Positions 13,626-19,828 of a DNA stretch of 21,950 nucleotides are shown piece by piece. A program made the position numbers and the translations under genes. The stretch comes from a virus. The stretch lies in IMG/VR virus record IMGVR_UViG_3300032820_000141, positions 1-21,950 of that record; one strand, 5' to 3'. Position 1 is the first letter of the stretch, and each line of letters begins with the position of its first letter. Below the pieces are notes generated by a model, which saw only the letters and a program-made list of their open reading frames with translations, did not search any database and was not told the DNA's origin.

Positions 13626-15382
13626 TCATCAGCGAGATGAACGTCAAGCTCACGGCGTCCAGTTCAGGCTTCGCCAAGGTGATGGATGCGGCGGGCGACA
13701 AGGTGAAGAAGTTCCGTGGGGGAGCCGCCAAGGTCGGAGCCGCTCTGGGTTCGATGGCGACCGGAGTGGGGATCGCGGCGGCGGCTATCGCCGCAGTCGT
13801 GTGGCCTACCAAACTGCTCTTCGATCTGGGGGCCAGCATCGCCGAGACGGGCTCCAAGTTCAACACGGTCTTCGGACCCGAGGCGGCGGCAGAGGTGTCG
13901 GCGTTCCTCGACAACTTCGCCAACAAGGCTGGCCTGACGACGAACGAAGCGAAGGGGCTAGTGGCCACGACCGGAGCCATCGCTCAAGGGTTGGGCTTCA
14001 CTCAGAAGGCGTCCGGTGAGTTCGCCACGGAGATCACTAAGCTGGCGGGTGATCTGAGTTCGTTCAATAACATCCCCACCGAAGAAGTGCTGATGGGTAT
14101 CAACTCAGCGTTGACCGGGGAGCGTGAGCAGATGAAGCGCCTCGGGATCGTCATCCTAGAAGCCGACGTGCAGGCCAAAGCGTTCGCCCAGACAGGCAAG
14201 ACCGTGGCGAAGAACCTCACCCAGCAGGAGAAGGCTACGGCGACTCTGGCGCTGATCACGGAGAGGGCGGGAGTTGCGGTCGGTGACTTGGATCGCACCA
14301 GCGGGTCGGCGGCGAACGTGTTTAGACGGCTCAAGGCTCGCTTCTTGGAGATCCGCGATGCGATAGCCACCGCACTGATGCCAGCGTTCAGCCACATCCT
14401 GACGGGGATTGAGAACAGCGAAGGAGCAATCCAAACATTCAAGCAGGCCATCATCGACAACACCGGAGCCATCAGTGCGTGGGCCATCGTCGGCATTGAG
14501 GCGTTCAAGTTTGTCGCAGAGACGGCCATGATCCCGCTGAAAGTTATAAAAAACATCGCGGAGATTATGGGGAATCTGTTTAGGATAGCTAAGGCCGTTG
14601 TGTTCCAAGATTGGGGCTCCGTTACCGATGAGATGATAGAGGGCTGGGAGAACGTGAAGGACATAGGCAATATAGTGGTCGGTGTATGGGATCAAGCGGG
14701 GGACGTAGTTGGCGCAATCGGTGACGCAGTTAGTGGGGCGAACGAGGAGTTCATAAGGCTACAGAATCAGGTCAACGCCACGGCGGGCACAGTGGACAAT
14801 CTGCACAATAGGTGGAATGAGATTGATTGGGCCGCATGGTATGCTGGCCTTGGAGACGAGACTCCCCTTGATGCCACCATTGAGGCGGTCAAAACTCTAG
14901 AGGATAAGCTCAGGGATCTGAGCGAGAACTTCTCCAAGAACTTTGTGGGCCGCATGACGGATGCGGCACAGGGCGGCAAGGACGCCTTCAGCGGATACTT
15001 CGAGTACATGAAGAAGCAGTTGATCGCGCTGGCTATGAGGGCGCTCCTGTTCAAGCTCATCATGGGTGTCGCCACCAAGTTCGACCTCGACCTCGGTGGC
15101 TTCGCCACGTCGATGACTGGCTTCAGTCCTGCCACCAGCGGTGACTCGGGAGACACGGGCGCGGGAGCGCCGGGGGCCGGGACGCCGATCCTCTCCGGTC
15201 ATGCGGCGCGGACTCCTCGCGGCGGTATGATCGTCAACCAGAACATCAACTTTTCCGTCTCCGCTATTGATGGCAGAGACGCCGCCCGCTTCATCAAGGA
15301 ACAGGGCGCGACCATCGCGGAGGTGATCGCGACGGCGGCGAAGGACTCGACGGCCTACCGTCGCCAGCTTCAGGGCGCGTAG
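13622..15382 (+). CDS. Tail tape measure protein
   Basis: The tape measure sets tail length and is ejected during infection. The 586-aa protein is Ala-rich and helical, with a hydrophobic segment at about 45-68, a second near 284-310 and a third near 464-487, and a body motif typical of siphophage tape measures (GLTTNEAKGLVATTGAIAQG, KLAGDLSSFNNIPTEEVLMG, ITERAGVAVGDLDRTSGSAA). A Gly/Pro-rich linker lies near 505-535. By the usual rule of about 0.15 nm per residue it predicts a tail near 90 nm. It starts on the overlap with the GT stop; an internal ATG at 13637 is an alternative start. Confidence 0.92.
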   Translation: MIISEMNVKLTASSSGFAKVMDAAGDKVKKFRGGAAKVGAALGSMATGVGIAAAAIAAVVWPTKLLFDLGASIAETGSKFNTVFGPEAAAEVSAFLDNFANKAGLTTNEAKGLVATTGAIAQGLGFTQKASGEFATEITKLAGDLSSFNNIPTEEVLMGINSALTGEREQMKRLGIVILEADVQAKAFAQTGKTVAKNLTQQEKATATLALITERAGVAVGDLDRTSGSAANVFRRLKARFLEIRDAIATALMPAFSHILTGIENSEGAIQTFKQAIIDNTGAISAWAIVGIEAFKFVAETAMIPLKVIKNIAEIMGNLFRIAKAVVFQDWGSVTDEMIEGWENVKDIGNIVVGVWDQAGDVVGAIGDAVSGANEEFIRLQNQVNATAGTVDNLHNRWNEIDWAAWYAGLGDETPLDATIEAVKTLEDKLRDLSENFSKNFVGRMTDAAQGGKDAFSGYFEYMKKQLIALAMRALLFKLIMGVATKFDLDLGGFATSMTGFSPATSGDSGDTGAGAPGAGTPILSGHAARTPRGGMIVNQNINFSVSAIDGRDAARFIKEQGATIAEVIATAAKDSTAYRRQLQGA

Positions 15383-15384
15383 GC

Positions 15385-16005
15385 GTGGCCGCTTTCCCTC
15401 GCACCGTACCCCCGGCTCGGGTCACCTACCCCAAGGTTATCGGCTCTCTGCTGAGTGTGGGACAGTCAGGTGCGGTACAGACGCGCTCAGAGGCCGCACA
15501 GGGGCGAACGTGGCAGGAGGCTTGGCCTGCACTGCCTGCCGGGAGCGAGGACGTGCAGGAGCTACTTGTGACCATAGAGGATCTCTACAATACGGGAGCG
15601 ACGTGCTCCCTGAGTCACTACCTCCTCCCCGGCTCTGGCTTGGCGGCGAACGGTTCTGGCCTCGGCTCCCCGAAGGTGAACGGGGGGGGCCAGAGCGGCA
15701 CGTCGCTGATGACCTACGGGTGGACGGCGAGCGAGGCGGGGGTGATGAAGGCGGGGGATTGCTTCACTGTCCCCGGTTGCGATGTGCTCTTCAGGGTCAC
15801 CGCTGATGCCGCTTCCGATGGGAGCGGTCTGTCGACGATCACCATAGAGCCCCCCATCGTCTCTGGTAGCTCTCCCACTAACAGCGGGGCGCTGACCATT
15901 GCATCCGCCACGCTCACCGCCGTGGTGCTGGACTACGGGTCTGCTACGGCAGGACCGGACGAGTTCATCGGTGGATTGCAGGTGACCTTCAAGGAAGCCC
16001 CGTAG
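15385..16005 (+). CDS. Minor/distal tail protein
   Basis: The 206-aa protein starts at GTG 15385, two bases after the tape measure stop. It is beta-rich with Gly/Ser loops. Visible blocks are SVGQSGAVQTRSEAAQGRTW near the N-terminus, a W-E-A-W-P-A-L-P turn, then SLMTYGWTASEAGVMKAGD and FTVPGCDVLFRVTADA. The Q-x-R-S-x(n)-W followed by lysine/GD and VYRV-like strands resemble minor tail proteins located between tape measure and tail hub in many siphophages, including those related to gene transfer agents. It probably forms part of the distal tail ring. No specific function can be claimed. Confidence 0.65.
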   Translation: MAAFPRTVPPARVTYPKVIGSLLSVGQSGAVQTRSEAAQGRTWQEAWPALPAGSEDVQELLVTIEDLYNTGATCSLSHYLLPGSGLAANGSGLGSPKVNGGGQSGTSLMTYGWTASEAGVMKAGDCFTVPGCDVLFRVTADAASDGSGLSTITIEPPIVSGSSPTNSGALTIASATLTAVVLDYGSATAGPDEFIGGLQVTFKEAP

Positions 16006-16677
16006 ATGTCGCGCACCCTGACTGCGGCGATGCAGACGGCGATCAGCGCGAAGGAGGGCTATGGTGATATCTGGTTCATAGAGATCACGTCATCCGATAC
16101 GACTCTCCGCTATACGACCGCGCCCACCGACGTGTTGTGGGACTCGCAGACGTGGACAGGCGTCGGCGGGGTGATCTCTTTCGATTCTCCGCCAGAGACC
16201 TCAGACCCATCTGGTCAGAGTCTGCGGCTCAGTCTCGCGGGCGTCGACACGGCGCTGATCACGCAGATCCTCGACTACGATTTGCGCGGGCGCAACTGCA
16301 CTCTGTACTGGGGTCAGATCCTGACGAGCACGGGCGTGGTCGTGCTGGACCCGCTCGAAGCGTTCGGGGGCCTGATGAACGCCAGTTGGGATATCGCGCA
16401 CACGCCCTCTGATGAGAGTACACGGGGCACGGTGACGGTATCAACTACCATCGTCAGCGAGTTGGCCCGCTACTTATTCCGGCGCATCCTGCGGACGAAC
16501 ACGACGAGCCTGAGATTGCTCCAGAAACGGGGTGGGATCTTTGATGCGAGCAATCCCGATCTCTTCTTCCAGACACTGCCAGACCTCGTAGGGAAGCCCG
16601 TCTACTGGGGCAGGGTAGGGACACGAGCCAACCCTGCTTCGGGCTGGCGGGGACGCGCTGGCCTTGTCGAAGATTGA
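16006..16677 (+). CDS. Tail tip protein, DUF2163-like position and architecture
   Basis: The 223-aa protein follows directly (stop TAG then ATG) with AAGGAAG upstream. It contains two beta-rich halves: an N-terminal one with DIWFIEITSSDTTLRYTTAP, WDSQTWTGVGGVISFD and SLRLSLAGVDTALITQILDYD, and a second with LYWGQILTSTGVVV and LEAFGGLMNASWDI. That layout (short strand pairs, an 'a..G.i.....' segment and a later 'G.i' segment) and the place before a peptidase gene resemble DUF2163/gp13-type tail hub proteins of gene transfer agents. I am moderately sure of tail-tip location and unsure of family. The C-terminal 14 bases overlap the next gene. Confidence 0.6.
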   Translation: MSRTLTAAMQTAISAKEGYGDIWFIEITSSDTTLRYTTAPTDVLWDSQTWTGVGGVISFDSPPETSDPSGQSLRLSLAGVDTALITQILDYDLRGRNCTLYWGQILTSTGVVVLDPLEAFGGLMNASWDIAHTPSDESTRGTVTVSTTIVSELARYLFRRILRTNTTSLRLLQKRGGIFDASNPDLFFQTLPDLVGKPVYWGRVGTRANPASGWRGRAGLVED

Positions 16678-17095
16678 GCGGGTGCCCGAGTGGCAACGCG
16701 ATCTTCTGCTCTGGGGTGATCGCCAACGTCGAAGGAAGTGGCATTGGGGTGAGACGGACTGCGGCACACTGTTGCGTCAGGGCCTTGAGGTAGTCTTCGG
16801 TCATCCGCTCATGGACATCGCCTACGCATCGCGAGAGGAGGCTCGCGCATGGATGGAGGAGATGGGCACGAGCGCGAGCAAATACTTCGAGGGATGCGGG
16901 GCATCGCTTCAGCCCATTGGCGAGCTACGTGGTGGCGATGTCGTGGTGAGACCGGGGACGGTGAACAAGCTCCCCCGGCTCGCGCTCGCGCTGGACAAGG
17001 AGGTGCTCCTGACCAGTGATCCGGTACAAGGGCCGCACTGGATCGGCACCTCTGACCTGAGACGGCGGGCACGGGTTTATAGGTTCGGGCCATGA
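16664..17095 (+). CDS. Tail-tip peptidase-like protein (DUF6950/NlpC-P60-like)
   Basis: The 143-aa protein has W-x-W-G-x2-DCG (WHWGETDCGTLL, Cys33) near the N-terminus and a GGDVVVR block (about residues 89-95), the layout of DUF6950 and other NlpC/P60-like papain-fold proteins at phage tail tips. These may cut peptidoglycan during entry. The His expected in the GDVV-H position is absent (GDVVV); histidine occurs later (GPHWIG), so activity is doubtful. Start codon is uncertain: TTG at 16664 or GTG at 16682. Either way it overlaps the previous gene or begins 4 bases after it. The stop overlaps the next start (ATGA). Confidence 0.65.
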   Translation: MSKIERVPEWQRDLLLWGDRQRRRKWHWGETDCGTLLRQGLEVVFGHPLMDIAYASREEARAWMEEMGTSASKYFEGCGASLQPIGELRGGDVVVRPGTVNKLPRLALALDKEVLLTSDPVQGPHWIGTSDLRRRARVYRFGP

Positions 17096-19065
17096 GCGAT
17101 ACCGCCAAGACCATCGTGAAGTTCGCCGCCATAACTGCCGCCGTCTACTTCACGGGCGGTGCGGCGGCTAGTGTGCTAAGTATGTCATCTATGGGCTGGG
17201 GCACCGCTGCTATGATCAGCGGCCTCGTCACGAGCGCCATCTCGGGTCGCAACTTGAGGTCGCAGATCGACAAACTCGGCGATGACATCTCGACGAAACA
17301 GCCGGGGATTCAGGTCAACTCGACAGGCACGGAGGTATCGCTTCCCATCATCTACGGGAAGGCGAAGGTGGGGATGAGCATCGTCGACACTCGGCAGGCG
17401 GCTGACGTGAACACGATTGCGCTGGTAGGCGCGTTCGCCATAGCACCGGAAGCGGGGTCCGGTATTGAGGCGGTCACGGACGTGTATTTCAACGAACTGC
17501 AATCGCTCGAAGACCCCGTGTTCGGGACGAATACTAGTGGCAATAATCCCCAACCGTTCGACAACGCAGTGGTCAAGAGTCCGTGGAACGGCAACGCCCA
17601 CAGCGGCACCTTCGGCACCGACTTCTTCCTTGAGTATTTTTTGCACGACGGAGACGACGCGCAAGTGAAGGACTTCGCGCTCAACGCTGAAGTCCTCGAC
17701 GAGGTGGCTGGCTTCGGTGGAGCATGGGGTGCGGACGCTAAAGGGGTGGGCGTGGCCTATATAGTCCTCTGGCTCTATTTCACAGAGGCGATCTACACGA
17801 ATGGAGTCCCCAACGTCACACTGGAGGTGAAGGGGAATAAGGTGAAGGACTGCCAGAATCTGAGTGCCGCCGCGAGCTACTCGGAGAATCCGGCTGACTG
17901 CATCTATGACTACATGACCTCGACACGGTATGGGTTGGGCATCCCTACTGACCAGATCGACGAGGCGAGCTTCTCTGCCGCCGCCGCCTATTGCGATGAG
18001 AGCGTGACGATCACTATAGACGGCGGAGATGACGTGACGCTCGACGACAGGTTCACGTGCAACGGCTTCCTGATGCCTGACGATGGGCCGCTGAGTAACC
18101 TTGAGCGCCTGCTCTCCTCCTGTTGCGGGCGCATAGTGACGGAGGGCGGCAAGTACAAGTTGGTCCTGCGTAAGGCGCAATCGGCTGAGACGTTTGAACT
18201 GGACCGCACCAACATCGTGGGCGAGTGGAGCTTCGTCAGGACGGGCATCGACGAGACGCCTAACACGTTGGTCTGCACCTATGTGGACGTGGACCTCAAC
18301 TACACGCCGCAACCTATCACCATCCCAGAGGCGGGGGCGAGCAACGCATACCTCACAGAGGACAACGACTACGCTGTCGAGGCGCGTCTTGAATTACCCT
18401 TCACGGAGAACGCCTACATGGCACAGATGATCGCCAGCCAGCAGTTCCTCGACAGGCGAGCCGACATGGGTTGCACCCTAGTCGCGCAACGCGAGGCGCT
18501 GAAGCTGGCGGTCGGAGACGTGGTGAACGTCACGCATGACACGCCATCGTGGTCGTCTCAGACGATGTGGGTCGAGGCGGTAGGACTGAGGCGCGACGGG
18601 CTCGTAGGGCTCGCGCTCAAGGAGTACGATGCTGACGCCTATGTCGTGCCCGAGATGACTGTGAAGGGGACGATGGTGCCTTCGGTTCTGCCCGCTCGCT
18701 ACGTGGATGCGGACGCACCCACGGTTCAGATCCTCAACTTCTCCATCGAAGGAGAAGCGCAAGAGACAGAGAATCTGGTGTATTGCGACATGAGCGTGAC
18801 CTTCAGCGGTGGCATGGGGAGCTACAATGTGCATCACAAGCCCGATGGCCTCACGGGCTACGACTACGAGGTGGACTTCACGGGCACTTCCTTCTCCGCA
18901 TATCTGTTCCTAGTCAATGGCTCCACGCCCTTCGACTTCGACTCTGATCCGATTGATCCCACTGGACGCTCGACGATCACGTTGACGCCCTATCCTGAAG
19001 CGAGTCTGGAGGGCATTGCAGGGCCAGCCATCACGTTGACCTTCCAAGTGGGCATCGGTGAATAG
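17092..19065 (+). CDS. Tail hub / tip attachment protein (lambda J-like, Phage-tail_3-type)
   Basis: The 657-aa protein is the large central component of the tail tip. Residues 1-50 are hydrophobic and Ala/Gly-rich, as in many J-like proteins. Residues 80-110 carry SLPIIYGKAKVGMSIVDTRQ; about 265-330 hold NPADCIYDYMTSTRYGLGIP and DDRFTCNGFL, which are family hallmarks; then follow GGKYKLVLRKA and WSFVRTGIDETPNTL. The C-terminal 130 residues are beta-rich (fibronectin-like, host-facing). Length is about half of lambda J (1132 aa) but normal for smaller siphophages. It starts on the peptidase stop and ends with 66 bases of non-coding DNA including a promoter candidate. Confidence 0.88.
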   Translation: MSDTAKTIVKFAAITAAVYFTGGAAASVLSMSSMGWGTAAMISGLVTSAISGRNLRSQIDKLGDDISTKQPGIQVNSTGTEVSLPIIYGKAKVGMSIVDTRQAADVNTIALVGAFAIAPEAGSGIEAVTDVYFNELQSLEDPVFGTNTSGNNPQPFDNAVVKSPWNGNAHSGTFGTDFFLEYFLHDGDDAQVKDFALNAEVLDEVAGFGGAWGADAKGVGVAYIVLWLYFTEAIYTNGVPNVTLEVKGNKVKDCQNLSAAASYSENPADCIYDYMTSTRYGLGIPTDQIDEASFSAAAAYCDESVTITIDGGDDVTLDDRFTCNGFLMPDDGPLSNLERLLSSCCGRIVTEGGKYKLVLRKAQSAETFELDRTNIVGEWSFVRTGIDETPNTLVCTYVDVDLNYTPQPITIPEAGASNAYLTEDNDYAVEARLELPFTENAYMAQMIASQQFLDRRADMGCTLVAQREALKLAVGDVVNVTHDTPSWSSQTMWVEAVGLRRDGLVGLALKEYDADAYVVPEMTVKGTMVPSVLPARYVDADAPTVQILNFSIEGEAQETENLVYCDMSVTFSGGMGSYNVHHKPDGLTGYDYEVDFTGTSFSAYLFLVNGSTPFDFDSDPIDPTGRSTITLTPYPEASLEGIAGPAITLTFQVGIGE

Positions 19066-19073
19066 CATAAATT

Positions 19074-19102
19074 TTGTAGACAAGGCCGTGGCGTGGTAGA
19101 AT
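19074..19102 (+). promoter_or_regulatory. Candidate extended -10 promoter ahead of the 111-aa gene
   Basis: TTGTAG (19074-19079), 17-base spacing, then TAGAAT (19097-19102) preceded by TGG, i.e. an extended -10 (TGn). The surrounding stretch is AT-richer than the flanking genes. This is the only clear intergenic gap in the tail region and lies about 30 bases before the next start. The -10 is good (five of six), the -35 is poor. Confidence 0.5.
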
Positions 19103-19131
19103 AGTAGAGCGACACTGTAGCCCTCCGACTA

Positions 19132-19467
19132 ATGGATGAGACGATGAAACTGAACAAGCATGAATACGAGACCATCTACAGAATCCTGATCACCTCCAGC
19201 GTGGAGTCGGTCGGTGAACAGCGGAACCTGAACGACATCCTCGAAGCGTTCGAGCGGGCAGGGACCGGGATCGGTGGCGAGGCCAATGGCGTCCCGAGGA
19301 TGTATACTATTGAGCGCGACATCAAGCTGGACCTACCAGCCGGGGCACCCACTACCTTGCGCGATCATCTGGACCGTGGGATCGGGCGCTTCCAAACGTG
19401 GAGCGTCAGGTGTATACCAGACGTGCTTGATCGGCTGGACGGAACGACGACGACCAAGGGGGACTGA
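19132..19467 (+). CDS. Unrecognised 111-aa protein with its own promoter
   Basis: I do not recognise this protein. It is charged, largely helical at the start (KLNKHEYETIYRILITSS, then EQRNLNDILEAFERAG) and loop-rich later, without signal peptide, membrane segment, zinc pairs or nuclease motif. Its tail TTTTKGD is short and polar. ATG 19132 lacks a Shine-Dalgarno sequence; an in-frame ATG at 19144, behind GGATGAG, could be the real start. It follows a promoter candidate rather than being coupled to the tail hub gene, and its stop overlaps the next start (TGATG). It may be a moron-type accessory gene or a small tail-region gene expressed separately. Confidence 0.7.
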   Translation: MDETMKLNKHEYETIYRILITSSVESVGEQRNLNDILEAFERAGTGIGGEANGVPRMYTIERDIKLDLPAGAPTTLRDHLDRGIGRFQTWSVRCIPDVLDRLDGTTTTKGD

Positions 19468-19826
19468 TGGCTACAGCGGGGCCAGTGCATTTCGAGATTC
19501 CGACGTACTCGGAGTTCTCCGTGACGATGACGTGGTACACCTCCTCGGCCAAGACTGCGACCATCGACTTGAGCACCTACACGGCGGCGATGGATATACG
19601 CAGGAAGCAGTCCGACTCGGCGGCGCTGGTAGCACTCACCAGTTCCAGCGGCATCACGCTAGGCGGGAGCGGAGGCACTATTGTGATCAGCCTCACAGAC
19701 ACTCAGACTGCCGCTGTAACTCCCGGCCCCGCAGTGTGGGACTTGGAACTCATAGACTCTGGAGGCTCTAGCCTTCGATTGGTAGAGGGCACAGCAGAGT
19801 TCACTCCTAGCGTCACGAGGAACTGA
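19467..19826 (+). CDS. Small tail-associated beta-sandwich protein
   Basis: The 119-aa protein belongs to a recurrent type of roughly 110-120 aa phage protein found beside tail fibre genes: IDLSTYTAAMDIRRKQSD early, SSGITLGGSGGTIVISLTD in the middle, a VWDLELIDSGGSSLRLVEG block (the usual 'YDLE' strand) and a TAEFTPSVTRN end. They are all-beta and probably bind between the tail tip and the fibre, comparable in size to N-terminal domains of baseplate upper proteins. Function is unproven. It is coupled to the preceding gene (TGATG) and followed after 2 bases by the fibre gene. Confidence 0.65.
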   Translation: MATAGPVHFEIPTYSEFSVTMTWYTSSAKTATIDLSTYTAAMDIRRKQSDSAALVALTSSSGITLGGSGGTIVISLTDTQTAAVTPGPAVWDLELIDSGGSSLRLVEGTAEFTPSVTRN

Positions 19827-19828
19827 CT

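Noticed and set aside
15684-15690. Seven-G run inside the minor tail gene as a slippery or frameshift site
   Set aside because: The frame is open on both sides and the protein continues with normal composition; no alternative frame product makes sense.
17185-18312. Long minus-strand open frame (375 aa)
   Set aside because: It is antisense to the tail hub gene, with Arg/Val/His-rich composition typical of shadow frames in GC-rich DNA, and no ribosome-binding site.
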